This document shows positions 8,009 to 19,100 of a stretch of DNA of 64,000 nucleotides, piece after piece. This DNA comes from Amarobacillus sp046328225. GTDB lineage: Bacteria; Chloroflexota; Dehalococcoidia; Tepidiformales; Tepidiformaceae. The notes beneath the pieces were generated by a model that was given only the letters and a program-made list of their open reading frames with translations, had not been told where the DNA came from and ran no database searches. Made by a program: the position numbers and the translations under genes. The stretch is taken from assembly GCA_046328225.1 (NCBI GenBank), contig JAXLWZ010000014.1:31981-95980 (forward strand), in the 5' to 3' direction. Numbering within the stretch: the stretch's first letter is position 1; every line of letters begins with the position of its first letter.

Positions 8009-9634
8009 TCAGGCGGCCTTCGCGAGCGCCTTCGTATTCGTGAGATTGCCCCAGCGGGTGAGGAAGTCGCCCATTTCGAGGCTGACCGTCTCCAGCTTCT
8101 GGGCGAGGTCGCTGACGACCCCGACCTGCGCGGTGACTTCCTCGATGCTGGCCGAAACCTGCTCGGACGCGGCGGCCGACTCCTCGGAGAAAGCGGTGAC
8201 GCTGGTGATGGAACCGAAGGCGCGCTCGCTGGCCGAACGCATTTCGCCGGCGAGGTTGTTCATACGCTCGCCGATGACCCCAACCTTTTCGACCACGTCC
8301 TTGAGGCTGCGGGCGCTGCCTTCGATCTCGTCCGAGGCGGCGGCGATGCGGCCGATCTCCGTGGTGACGTCGTTGGCGCTTTCGACGATGCGGTTGAGGG
8401 CTTCGCCGGCCTGCTCGGCCCGCGCGGCGCCGGTTTCGACGTCGCGAACGGACGCGTTCATCGCCTTGACGGCGCGGTCCGTGCCCTGCTGAACGGCGGA
8501 AATGAGCGCGCCAATCTCCTTGGTGGCGACGGCGGTGCGCTCGGCGAGCGAGCGGACGTTCTCGGCGACGACGGCGAAGCCGCGGCCCTGCTCACCGGCG
8601 CGAGCAGCCTCGATCGCGGCGTTGAGCGCGAGCAGGTTCGTCTGGCTGGCGATGTCATCGATGACCTGGACGATGGCGCCGATCTGCGTGCCGCGCTTGC
8701 CCAGCTCCTCGATCTCGGTGGAAGTGGTGAGCACCGCGCCGCGAATGGTGGCCATGGCATCGACGGTCTGCTGCACGCTGGTCATGCCGTCGTGGGCGGC
8801 TTCGAGCGAAGTCGCACCCTTCTCGGCGGCGCCGCGGGCGGCAACGGCGACGTTCGCGAGCGAATCACCGACCTGGTCGGCGGCATCCCGCGCGACCTGC
8901 ACGCTGCCGTACTGCTCCTCGGCGCCGGTGGCCACGGCATCGATGGATTCGCTGAGGGAGCGCATCTCGTCGGTGAGGGCGCCCATCTGCATGGTCTGCT
9001 CGGTCGCGCCCTTCGCGATGTCCTGGATGGCGGTGGCGATTTCGCGGCTGGCGATATGGGCCTGGTTGGCGCCGGTCAGGAGTTCGCCCGAGGAAACCTC
9101 GAGGGTCTCGTTCACGTCCACCAGGCGGTCGAGCAGCCCCTGGATGTACGACTCGATGACGAGCGTCATGTCGAGGGTGAACGCCTTCTGGAAGGCGAGG
9201 ATGGTGTCGCGGAGCGTGTCGCCCTTCAGCTTCTTCGCGAGCACATCGGTGATGAGCTGGAGGTACATGCCGTAGTTGCCCAGGTTCCAGCGGGGCTCGA
9301 CATGGAGGCGGGCGTGCACGGTGCCGACCAGGAGGCGGTATTCGAAGTATGCCTCGTCGAACTTCGCCTCGAGCAGCATGAGAAGGTACTGCTTCTGCCC
9401 GGCTTCGAGGCGGCCGCGGTTCGAACCGGCCTCGACGAGCTTGGTGGTGAAGCCTTCGAACTTCATCGAGTGGTCGTAGAACTTGCGCACGATGTCGTCG
9501 GCGGCGGGAGCGACGAAGCGGGCCGCGTCGCGGATGAGCTGCGAATCGCGCTCGCTCAGGGTGGTCCAATCGAAGCGCAGCTTGCGATCCTCAGGAGTAA
9601 TGCCCAGCCGCTGAACGAGAGTAAGAGACGTCAC
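8009..9634 (-). CDS. Globin-coupled methyl-accepting chemotaxis protein (HemAT-like)
   Basis: A soluble chemoreceptor. Residues about 1-170 form a protoglobin sensor domain; VGTVHARLHVEPRW matches the segment carrying the proximal haem histidine in HemAT. The rest is a coiled-coil MCP signalling domain with the hairpin tip DDIASQTNLLALNAAIE and flanking methylation helices. No membrane helix is present, so it probably senses oxygen or another gas in the cytoplasm. An AGGTGG ribosome-binding site lies 8 nt before GTG 9634; GTG 9646 would add four residues. No che gene lies in the window, so its kinase must be elsewhere. Confidence 0.9.
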   Translation of the reverse strand: MTSLTLVQRLGITPEDRKLRFDWTTLSERDSQLIRDAARFVAPAADDIVRKFYDHSMKFEGFTTKLVEAGSNRGRLEAGQKQYLLMLLEAKFDEAYFEYRLLVGTVHARLHVEPRWNLGNYGMYLQLITDVLAKKLKGDTLRDTILAFQKAFTLDMTLVIESYIQGLLDRLVDVNETLEVSSGELLTGANQAHIASREIATAIQDIAKGATEQTMQMGALTDEMRSLSESIDAVATGAEEQYGSVQVARDAADQVGDSLANVAVAARGAAEKGATSLEAAHDGMTSVQQTVDAMATIRGAVLTTSTEIEELGKRGTQIGAIVQVIDDIASQTNLLALNAAIEAARAGEQGRGFAVVAENVRSLAERTAVATKEIGALISAVQQGTDRAVKAMNASVRDVETGAARAEQAGEALNRIVESANDVTTEIGRIAAASDEIEGSARSLKDVVEKVGVIGERMNNLAGEMRSASERAFGSITSVTAFSEESAAASEQVSASIEEVTAQVGVVSDLAQKLETVSLEMGDFLTRWGNLTNTKALAKAA

Positions 9635-9866
9635 GAATGTGTCCACCTTTCGAACGAGTCATCGACGTGCGCTCCGGCGTGTCCATCGCCACCGGACCGG
9701 CGCAACCGAGGGAAAACCCTCACGAAGACCATCGGGCTACGGCACCGTTTCGTAGAGTCCCCGAAAACGCCAATCTCTCACCGATTTCTGGCGGCACGGT
9801 GACGGCGGGGGTGTATCGCGGTGGAGAGCGAGGGTCGGTCGCGGGGACGGCAGGGTACGAGGCGCT

Positions 9867-9872
9867 CATACT
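9867..9872 (+). promoter_or_regulatory. -10 box of leaderless exonuclease gene
   Basis: CATACT followed by 7 nt and ATG 9880, with no ribosome-binding site. Confidence 0.45.
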
Positions 9873-9879
9873 GGGTGAT

Positions 9880-10881
9880 ATGAATCTGCTCATTGATGGA
9901 AACAATCTCGCCTGGGCCGGGTTCCACGCCCTGCGAAAGGCGATGGAAGCGGAGAGCGAGGAGCAGAAAACCCGCGCGGCGCTCCTCGGGCTCACCCAGA
10001 GCGTGCTCAACCTCGCCATCCGCGGGGGCGAGCCGCCCGTCGCCGGCCGGCCCCAGGAAGCGGCGGCCTCGCTCGCGGGAAACCCGGTTCGCGCGCTCTC
10101 GGTGGCATTCGACGAGGGCCGTCCCCTGCGCCGCCGGACCGTCTACCCGAACTACCAGCTCGGCCGCGAGAGCAACCCCTCGTTCGTGGAGAACGAACCG
10201 GCGGTGCTCGCCGCCATCGACCAGTTCATCGAACTCGCGGGGCTGCTGCCGGTGACGCTGGCGCGCGGCGTGAATACCGAGGCCGACGACCTCATCGCCT
10301 GCCTGGCGCTGGGCACGGAGGGGCCGGTGCGCATCGCGAGCACGGACCGCGACTTCCTCCAGCTCGTCGATGAGCGGCTGACCATCTACTCGCCGGTGAA
10401 GCGTGTGGTGATTGGCGTGGCGGAGTTCGCGGAGGCGACGGCGCCGAAGACGGCCGACGGCACGCCCATCGCCTTCCCGCGCGAACGGTACCTCGATTAC
10501 CGCGTGGCCAGCGGCGATCCCAGCGACGACCTTCCGGGCATCCCCGGGGTGGGTGCTGTGACGGCGGCGCGCCTCATGGCGGAAGCACCACTCGACGCGT
10601 ACCTCGACGACCCGGCGCTCGCGGGGAGGGCCCTCGGGCGGCGGAACGCGAAGCTGGAGGCGGCGCTGGCGGGGCAGGCGGCGCGCGAGGCCGTGGCCCG
10701 CAACCGCGTGCTCATGGACCTGCGCCTCGCGGTGAAGCGCTACGACACGATCGAGGGCTACCTGCGGCGGGGTTCGTGGGACGAAACGGGGTTTCGCGCG
10801 TGGGTCGCCGATCAGCGCATCGCCGGCCTCGAAATCGAGCCGGCGGTGCGCATCATGGAGGCGTTGGCGAAAGCCGGGTAG
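9880..10881 (+). CDS. 5'-3' exonuclease family protein
   Basis: A 333-residue stand-alone FEN/PolA-N-terminal type nuclease. Metal-binding acidic motifs are seen in order: LLIDGNNLAW at the N-terminus, AFDEG near residue 75, NTEADDLIA, STDRDFLQLV, and the helix-hairpin-helix segment GDPSDDLPGIPGVG. These proteins remove RNA primers or flaps. It is longer than a typical PolA N-domain and is not fused to a polymerase. The start ATG 9880 is preceded by CATACT and 7 nt. The stop directly abuts the stop of the convergent chaB-like gene with no spacer. Confidence 0.85.
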   Translation: MNLLIDGNNLAWAGFHALRKAMEAESEEQKTRAALLGLTQSVLNLAIRGGEPPVAGRPQEAAASLAGNPVRALSVAFDEGRPLRRRTVYPNYQLGRESNPSFVENEPAVLAAIDQFIELAGLLPVTLARGVNTEADDLIACLALGTEGPVRIASTDRDFLQLVDERLTIYSPVKRVVIGVAEFAEATAPKTADGTPIAFPRERYLDYRVASGDPSDDLPGIPGVGAVTAARLMAEAPLDAYLDDPALAGRALGRRNAKLEAALAGQAAREAVARNRVLMDLRLAVKRYDTIEGYLRRGSWDETGFRAWVADQRIAGLEIEPAVRIMEALAKAG

Positions 10882-11068
10882 CTACGAATGGTCGCGGCGA
10901 AGGGCCTCGACGAGCTCCGACTTCGACATGCTGGAACGCCCGGGGATATCGCGCTCGCGGGCACGGTCGTACAGCTCGGCCTTCGTGCGATCCTCGAGTG
11001 AGCCGCCGCCGCCGCCGTTCGAGGAGGAGCCCCCGCCGCCGTCCTTCGCGGCCCAGTGGTCGCCTTCC

Positions 11069-12229
<1,161 letters not shown>

Positions 12230-12336
12230 GTGTGCCTCGGTAGTTCGCACGGGAGCGAACGGAGTCGCGCCCGTGAGCGCGCCGCGATGAAGCCTACCCG
12301 TTCGTTAGGCAACCGCAAAGTATCGATTCATGGCCC

Positions 12337-13182
12337 TCAGAAAAGGACGGACGACAGCTTCCGCTGGTATTCGCGGGTGACCGGCGATTCGAGCCCGAGG
12401 ATGTCGAACACGGCCAGCGCGGCCTTCCGCGCGGCGCCATCGGCGAAGGCGCGGTCGAGGCGTACGGATTCGAGCAGCTCGTCGAGCGCCGGTTCGTACT
12501 GTTCGCGGGCGGCGAGCATGACGCCCCAGCGGTACCGCGCGCGGGGATCCCTCGGGTTCGCCGCAGCCTCGCCTCGGAGATCCTCGTTCGCGTGTTTGCG
12601 GGCGAAACCTTCGAGGAAGACGCGGTGCTTGAGCGCCTTCGCGCGGCGGTCCGCCGGGGCGCGTTCGAGCAGCGCCTCGGCTTCCACGGTTTCGCCGCGG
12701 GCGAGCAGGATGCGGGCGAGGCCGACGATGGCGTCGGCGCTGTTCGGGGCAGTTCGCAGCGCTTCGCGGTACCGCGCCTCCGCCGCTGTGGGGTCGCTGG
12801 CGGCGAGCGATTCGGCCTCGCGGGCGGCACGTTCCGCCGGCGAGGGCACGAGCGTCTGGAAGAAGGCGCGCACCTGTGGCTCGGGGATGGCGCCGGTGAA
12901 TTCGTTCACCACCTGGCCGTTTCGGAACGCCTTGACCGCGGGGATGCCCTGGATGCGGTACTGCGTGGCCGTGCGCGGGTTCTCATCCGTGTTGAGCTTG
13001 ACCAGCCGCACGTCGTCGCCGAACGAGGCCGCGACCCGTTCGATCGTCGGGCCGAGCACGCGGCAGGGGCCGCACCACGGCGCCCAGAAGTCCACCACCA
13101 CGACGCGAGCGTTCGAGGCGGCGAGCACGTCGCTGGCGAAGGTGGCGTCGGTCACATCGAGAACGGGCGAAGGAGCGGTCAC
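12337..13182 (-). CDS. Thioredoxin-TPR protein (CnoX/YbbN-like)
   Basis: A 281-residue cytoplasmic protein. Residues about 1-115 form a thioredoxin domain with the intact active site WCGPC and cis-proline loop GIPAVKAF; residues 125-281 form TPR-like helices (PTAAEARYREALRTAPNSAD). This is the architecture of CnoX, a chaperone-redox protein protecting unfolded clients for GroEL and DnaK. The E. coli protein has a degenerate redox site, whereas this one looks redox-active. The GTG start has GGAGG five bases upstream; -10-like TACGAT at 13220-13215 gives a short leader. Divergent from the LLM gene. Confidence 0.88.
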   Translation of the reverse strand: MTAPSPVLDVTDATFASDVLAASNARVVVVDFWAPWCGPCRVLGPTIERVAASFGDDVRLVKLNTDENPRTATQYRIQGIPAVKAFRNGQVVNEFTGAIPEPQVRAFFQTLVPSPAERAAREAESLAASDPTAAEARYREALRTAPNSADAIVGLARILLARGETVEAEALLERAPADRRAKALKHRVFLEGFARKHANEDLRGEAAANPRDPRARYRWGVMLAAREQYEPALDELLESVRLDRAFADGAARKAALAVFDILGLESPVTREYQRKLSSVLF

Positions 13183-13293
13183 GGGGGCCTCCGGGGTGTG
13201 CGAACCCACCTGCGATCGTAGCCCACGGGCGGCACGAGCGGGAGCGGCGCGGGTGGGTTGCCCGGCGCGGAGGAACGTGAAAAGGTTCGCCGC

Positions 13294-14313
13294 ATGGTGA
13301 CTCTCAGCGTGTTGGACCAATCCCCCATCCGGCGCGGCGGCACGGCGGCGCAAGCGCTCCGCGAGACGATCGAGCTGGCGCGGCTGACGGACCGGCTGGG
13401 CTACCACCGCTACTGGCTGGCGGAGCACCACGGGAGCGGTGGGCTCGCCTGCAGTTCGCCCGAGGTGATGATCGGGCAGGTCGCGGCGAACACGACGGGC
13501 ATCCGCGTGGGTTCCGGCGGGGTGATGCTGACGCACTACAGCCCGCTCAAGGTCGCGGAGAACTTCCGCATGCTGGAGGCGCTCTTCCCCGGGCGGATCG
13601 ACCTGGGCGTCGGCCGCGCCCCCGGCAGCGACACCCGTACCGACCAGGCGCTCGCCGCCGGCCCCGGGAAGCTGCCGCTGGACCAATACCCGGAACAGCT
13701 GATGGACCTCTACGGGTACCTCTCGGACGACCTGCCGCCGGAGCACCCGTTCCGCTCGGTGCGGGCGACGCCATCGGTCGAGACGCGGCCCGAGCTGTGG
13801 ATGCTCGGTTCGAGCGACGCGAGCGCGCGGTTCGCCGCCGAGCTGGGCTGGCCGTTCTGCTTCGCGCACTTCATCAATCCCGAGGGCGGCGAGCGCTGGG
13901 TCCGGTGGTACCAGCAGTACTACCAGCCTTCGCCCGTGAGCCCGGAGCCGCGAGCCAGCATCGGCGTCTCCGTGACCTGCGCGGACACGGACGAAGAGGC
14001 CGAGCGACTGTCGTGGAGCCGGTGGGCGTCGCGCGTGATTGGCAATCGCGGGGCCGGCGGCGGGAGCGGGGTGATGGCGCCGGAGGAGGCGATGGCGTTC
14101 GCCTTCACCGAACCCGAGCGGGATTACATCGAGTTCATGAAGACGCGTTCGGTGCACGGCGGGCCGGCGAAAGTGAAGCGCATGCTGCTGGAACTGACCG
14201 AGCGCTTCAACGTGGACGAAGTCGTGGCCGTGACCATTACCTACGACTTCGTGGCACGGAAGCGCTCGTACGAGCTGCTCGCGGAGGCGTTCGCGCTGAC
14301 GCCCCGGGCTTAG
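13294..14313 (+). CDS. LLM class flavin-dependent oxidoreductase (MsnO8-like)
   Basis: A 339-residue luciferase-like monooxygenase-fold protein using FMN or F420. Features: SVLDQSPIRRGG at the N-terminus, GYHRYWLAEHHG, GGVMLTHYSPLKVAENFRML, LGVGRAPGSD, and LWMLGSSDASARFAAELG, all typical of the MsnO8 branch. The substrate cannot be told. ATG 13294 has an AAAGG site 8 nt upstream. Its stop overlaps the stop of the convergent ABC gene by four bases. Confidence 0.88.
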   Translation: MVTLSVLDQSPIRRGGTAAQALRETIELARLTDRLGYHRYWLAEHHGSGGLACSSPEVMIGQVAANTTGIRVGSGGVMLTHYSPLKVAENFRMLEALFPGRIDLGVGRAPGSDTRTDQALAAGPGKLPLDQYPEQLMDLYGYLSDDLPPEHPFRSVRATPSVETRPELWMLGSSDASARFAAELGWPFCFAHFINPEGGERWVRWYQQYYQPSPVSPEPRASIGVSVTCADTDEEAERLSWSRWASRVIGNRGAGGGSGVMAPEEAMAFAFTEPERDYIEFMKTRSVHGGPAKVKRMLLELTERFNVDEVVAVTITYDFVARKRSYELLAEAFALTPRA

Positions 14314-15218
14314 CGGCCGGGGCGGGCCCAGCGGCTGGCATCGCCGTCGCCTTCCGCCGGGGGCGCGGGCACGCGGTTTGGCCCCGGATCGGGGACGTGC
14401 TCGTGGTGTTCGGCCGCGAGCGCTTCGTCGACGGTGTTCGCGGCGGCCACGACACGGTGCGCGACGGGTTCGAGCTTCGGCGTCGCGGCGAAGGGGCTGC
14501 GCTGCTTCGCCTGCACATGGAGCCACACCTGCTGGTGCTCGGCCGACACGAGGTGGCCGTCGGCGAGCTCCTCGACGCGGTCGGCCATCTCCATGACGAG
14601 GCGGTCGTGGGTGCAGGTGATGACGGTGATGCCCTCGTCGCGCGCGAGCTGGCGCAGCAGGCTGAACACCTGCATGGCCGTGTTCGAATCGAGCTCGCCG
14701 GTGGGTTCGTCGGCGAGGATGAGCTTCGGCTGGATGGCGAGGGCGCGGGCGATGGCCACGCGTTGCTGTTCGCCCCCGGAAAGCTCGTAGGGACGGTGGT
14801 CGGACCGGCGCGTGAGGCCCACCGTCGCGAGGGCGGCCTTCGCGCGCTTCACACGCTCGCCGTGGCGGAACCCGGCGATACGCAGCGGCATCTCCACGTT
14901 CTCCTGGGCCGAAAGCAAGGGCAGCAGGCCGAAGGACTGGAAGACGAAGCCCAGCTTGCGGCGGCGCAGCGTCGTGAGCTCGCCCTCGGACATCGTGTCG
15001 ACGCGTTCGCCGTCAAGCCAGACTTCGCCCTCCGTGGGGCGATCGAGGCCGGCGAGGATGTTCAGGAGCGTGGTCTTGCCCGAGCCCGACCGGCCGACCA
15101 GCGCGAGCAGCTCCCCGGGCTGCACGCGAACGCTGACATCGCGCACGGCCCAGACCTCGTCGGAGCCGCGGAAGAAGCGGCGGGAAACGGACTTCGCCTC
15201 GAGTGCGGCGCCTTCCAT
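14310..15218 (-). CDS. ABC transporter ATP-binding protein (MacB/LolD type)
   Basis: A 302-residue ATPase. Walker A GRSGSGKTT, Q-loop FVFQSFGLLP, signature LSGGEQQRVAIARAL, Walker B LILADEPTGELD and H-loop TCTHD are intact. The EPTGELD form and the gene order point to the MacB/LolD/FtsE exporter class, which works with FtsX-like permeases such as the two encoded next. A Pro-rich tail of about 75 residues follows the ATPase domain. Its ATG overlaps the upstream ATPase stop by one base, so the two are made together and may form a heterodimer. Confidence 0.92.
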   Translation of the reverse strand: MEGAALEAKSVSRRFFRGSDEVWAVRDVSVRVQPGELLALVGRSGSGKTTLLNILAGLDRPTEGEVWLDGERVDTMSEGELTTLRRRKLGFVFQSFGLLPLLSAQENVEMPLRIAGFRHGERVKRAKAALATVGLTRRSDHRPYELSGGEQQRVAIARALAIQPKLILADEPTGELDSNTAMQVFSLLRQLARDEGITVITCTHDRLVMEMADRVEELADGHLVSAEHQQVWLHVQAKQRSPFAATPKLEPVAHRVVAAANTVDEALAAEHHEHVPDPGPNRVPAPPAEGDGDASRWARPGR

Positions 15219-16126
15219 CAGCGGCCCTCCCGCGTTTGCTCGGGGAGGACTTCGACGCGACCTTCGCCCATGAGCAGCTTCGCGCGGTCGTGGATCTTGA
15301 GCTGGTCCAGGTAGGCACGCGGGATCTGGAGGCGCCCCGCGCCATCAACCAGCACGTATTCCTCGTGGAAGAACTCCGCGGTGTTGCCTTCGTGGCGAAC
15401 GCGCCGGAAGACCTCGGTGCTCGTGCGGCCGTCGCGGATGGCGATGACCCGGTCCACGCGCGCGGCGATATCGGGGTCGTGGGTGACGACGACGATGGTG
15501 ACACCGTAGCGGCGGTTGAGGTCGCCGAAGAGTTCGAAGACAAGGTTCGCGCCGATGGAATCGAGTTCGCCGGTGGGCTCGTCGGCGAGGAGCAGGGGCG
15601 GGTCGTTCGCGAGCGCGACGGCGATGGAGACGCGCTGCTGTTCGCCGCCGGAAAGCTGGTTGGGGATGTGGCTCATGCGCGCTTCGAGGCCCACGGCGGA
15701 CAGGAGCTCGCGCGCGCGTTCGCGGGCGGCCTTGCGGGGCATGCCATCGAGGATGAGCGGCACTTCCACGTTCTGGAGCGCGTCCAGGTACGGGATCAGG
15801 TTGCGGCCCGTCTGCTGCCAGACGAAGCCCACCTGGCGGCGGCGGTATTCCACCATCTCGGCGGCGGACATCGTAAGCAGGTCCTTGCCACCGACGAAGG
15901 CGCGGCCCGCGGATGGCTGATCGAGCCCGGCGAGGATGTTGAGGAGCGTGCTCTTGCCGGAACCGGAGGCGCCGACGATGGCCATCAGCTCGCCGCGTCG
16001 CACCTTGAGGTCGAGCCCCCGCAGGGCGACGACTTCGAGGTTCGCGATCTTGTAGATCTTGAAGAGGTCTTCGCAAAGGATGTAGGGCGCTTCCTCGGCC
16101 TCCGCCACCACCGCGATCTCGGTCAT
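15218..16126 (-). CDS. ABC transporter ATP-binding protein with AbrB-like tail
   Basis: A 302-residue MacB/LolD-type ATPase with Walker A GASGSGKST, signature LSGGEQQRVSIAVAL, Walker B LLLADEPTGELD and H-loop VVTHD. After the ATPase core, about residues 255-300 carry DGAGRLQIPRAYLDQLKI, which resembles the swapped-hairpin AbrB/SpoVT DNA-binding fold; in this setting it is more likely a dimerisation or regulatory module. ATG 16126 has GGAGG 5 nt upstream. It lies 63 bp after the permease stop and is translationally linked to the second ATPase gene. Confidence 0.9.
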   Translation of the reverse strand: MTEIAVVAEAEEAPYILCEDLFKIYKIANLEVVALRGLDLKVRRGELMAIVGASGSGKSTLLNILAGLDQPSAGRAFVGGKDLLTMSAAEMVEYRRRQVGFVWQQTGRNLIPYLDALQNVEVPLILDGMPRKAARERARELLSAVGLEARMSHIPNQLSGGEQQRVSIAVALANDPPLLLADEPTGELDSIGANLVFELFGDLNRRYGVTIVVVTHDPDIAARVDRVIAIRDGRTSTEVFRRVRHEGNTAEFFHEEYVLVDGAGRLQIPRAYLDQLKIHDRAKLLMGEGRVEVLPEQTREGR

Positions 16127-16189
16127 CCGTGCCTCCGGCGGGGAACGTAGCGCATGGCGGCGGCGGCGCACAACGCGGCGGGTCGCACC

Positions 16190-19100
16190 TTACAACTCAC
16201 CCATTCGCAGCGCGCGGCTCACGGCCAGCCGCGAGTACAGCGCGACGAGCGCGGCGACGGTGAGCACGACGACCAGCCCGAGCAGCGAATACACCGTCGC
16301 CACGGCCTCCCAGCTCACGCGCGAAATGAGCGGCGGCAGCGGGTCGCGGCCCTTCTCGGTGATGCCCATGTAGCCAATCATCAAGCGCCCGAGGGGGAAG
16401 CCGAGCAGCGTGCCCGCGGCCACGCCGGCGACAATCACGAAGCACTGTTCGAAGGTCACCACGCCGATGATCTGCCGCCCGGAGAAGCCCATCGTGCGAA
16501 GGATGGCGAATTCGAGCGACCGCGCCTGCGCGCTCAGCGCCGAGTAGGTGACGAACCCGAGCGCGCTCAGCAGGAGCACAGCGCCGAAGCTGAGGAAGAG
16601 GATGCCTTCCCAGCTGGCCGCGACGAGCGGGTCGCCGCGCTGTTCGATCTTGATTTGCGCGAGGTCGTATACGCGTTCGACCTGGACCCCCTTTTCCAGC
16701 AGCGAGGCCTTCGTCAGCGGCCCCGAACCCGGCGCACCAAGCCACGCGGCATTGGGCGTCGCGGTGTCGGAGTAGCCGGGGAGGCGCGAAAAGCGGTCGC
16801 GCGCGAGGTCGAAGTCGGCGATGAGGAGGTGGCTGCGGCCCTCGGGGTCGAACCCGGGGAAGAGCTCGAAGCTGCCGGTGACCCGTACCAGCACGTACTG
16901 GCTGGCGGCGTAGATGGTGAACTCGTCGCCCACCTTCTTCTTCGTGGCCGAAAGGAATCCCTTGTCGACGATGACGGGCAGCGGGCGCGGGTCGCTGACC
17001 GTGCGAAGGCCGACGATGGGGGCGCCGTTGCGCGCGCGGACGAAGTTCAGCCGGGCGACCGCGCCCGTTCGCCCGGCGGCCGCATCGCCGCGGGAGATGG
17101 TACCGGAGACCTGGCCTTCCGAGGCGCCGGTGACGGTTTCGTAGGCGGCGAGGTCGTCGAAACGGTCGATGACGGTGCCATCGGCGAAGCCGCGCGCACC
17201 CCAGCCCGCCGGCAGGCTGGCGGCGGTCGTCACCTGGGCGTCGTCGAAGAGCATGGTCACGGGCTCGGGCACCTGCGGCGGGTTTCCCTGGATGCGCACG
17301 AACACGGACGCGAGCGTGCGGTCCTTCGCCAGCGCGTCCTGCGGCGGTGTCGTGCGATAGAGCACGCGGCTCGAGAGGTCGGCCGTGTAGAACTGCCAGG
17401 CGTTCGCCGCGGGCGACTCCGTGCGAAGCTGCCACTCCCAGGCCAGGCCATCGGCATCGACCAGGCGAACGTAGAGCGGCAGGGGATTCGTCGCGTAGAC
17501 CCAGACGCCGAAGAACCGCGTGCCGCCGGGCACCGTGACCCCCTTCGGCAGCGGCGCCGCCGGCGGCAGGGTGGTGCGATCCATGAGCGTGTCGAGCGAG
17601 CTCCCGGCGAAGTCCCCGCGCCAGAACGCCATGCGCTTGATATCGGCCGAGCGGAGCGCGAGCGTGGTGATGGACTCGGAGTGGAACTGGGATGTGTTGA
17701 AGTAGCCGTCGTAGCGGAAGGCGGGGGAGACGTCGTTCGAACCCGTGGCGGCGCTGATGGCGGCGGTGAACTCGGGCACGGAGACGCTTAGCGGCTTGCG
17801 CACATCCTCGAGGCGGGCGGCGGCGCCGGCCTGGTAGGCGGCACGGTCGGAGTATCCCTGTTCGAGCGTCGCGCGGAACCCGGCGGCGAACACGCCCACA
17901 GCCGTCGTGAGGATGAGGAGGAGGATGAGCCGGCTGTGCTGGAGCGGGCTTCGCACCATGCGCGTGAGCCCCAGCGCGATGGTCGGCCCGTTCAGACTGC
18001 GCGAAAGCCATACGCCCGCGCGCAGGGCCACGGGGAACAGCCGCAGGAAGACGAGCGCGATCATGACGATGAAGAGCGACGGCGCGGCCAGCAGCACGGG
18101 GTCGGCGGAGGTTTCGCCGAAGAGCTTCTCGGTGGCGAGCGTGCCGCGGTCGCGGAGCTGGTAGAACGCGAACGCGCCCACGGCGAGCACGGCAAGATCG
18201 AGGTAGTACCGCAGGAAGGCCGGCTGCGATGGCGGACGGGAGATCTGCTGCTTGTAGTTCGTGATGCTGAAGCGGCAGGCGCGATACGCGGGCCAGACCA
18301 GCGCCGCGAACGCGAGCAACGCACCCAGCACCGAGAGCCCGAACGCGCCCATCGAGAAGTTCATCGCGAGCAAGTGGCCTTCGCTCAGGTCGCTGAAGGC
18401 GGGTGTGAGGCCGAGGACGGCGATCACCGCCGCGGCCAGGAAGGGGCCCACCACCGCCGCGAATCCGCAGATGGCGGCAGCTTCGATGGCGAACACGGTG
18501 AGCACCTGCCCCGTGCTCGCGCCCCGGCTCTTGAGGAGCGCGATTTCGCCCGTCTGCCGTTCGACCACCATGCTCGCGACCATGACCAGGTAGAAGAGCA
18601 CGATGCCGACGATCTGGAGCATGAGCGCGAAGAGCGGCAGGCGCGTGAAGAAGAGCTTCTCGCGGTAGTTCTCGATGACGGCAGCAGTGCGCGTCTGCAG
18701 GCGGGTGAACTCGATCTTCTGCTCGAGGGCCCCTTCGAGGCCGCGGATGCGCCCTTCGACGTCCCGCGCGTTCGTCCCCGTGATGCGCGTCGCGTCGATC
18801 ATCGCGAGCGTCTCGTACGCGCCGTCCATGTCGGGGAAGAAGCGGCCCAGGATTTCGACGTAGGTCTTCTCGTCGGTAAAGAAGACATAGGTCGGCCAGC
18901 CCGATGATTCGATGAACCAGCGGTCGTCGCGGCCGCTCCAGTACTCGGCGCCCGGGTCGGTCTGCGCGATCACGCCCGTGATGGTGACCGGCACCGGGTC
19001 CTTGCCCTGGCGCCAGTGCGGATAGAGGTCGAACGTGCGGCCGGGCTGGATGCCGTACTTCTCCGCGACACGGTCGGTGACGAGCAGTTCGAGCACGGGC

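Noticed and set aside
9695..9790. Possible c-di-GMP (GEMM-I) riboswitch between the chemoreceptor and exonuclease genes
   Set aside because: A GAGGG-AAAA-CCCTC hairpin and a CGGGCTACGG segment look suggestive, but the conserved GCAAAGCC and GGTAGC-type segments could not be placed on either strand.
13200..14526. Long upstream extension of the thioredoxin-TPR reading frame
   Set aside because: It lies antisense to the LLM oxidoreductase gene and has no family similarity; the GTG with a GGAGG site at 13182 is the better start.
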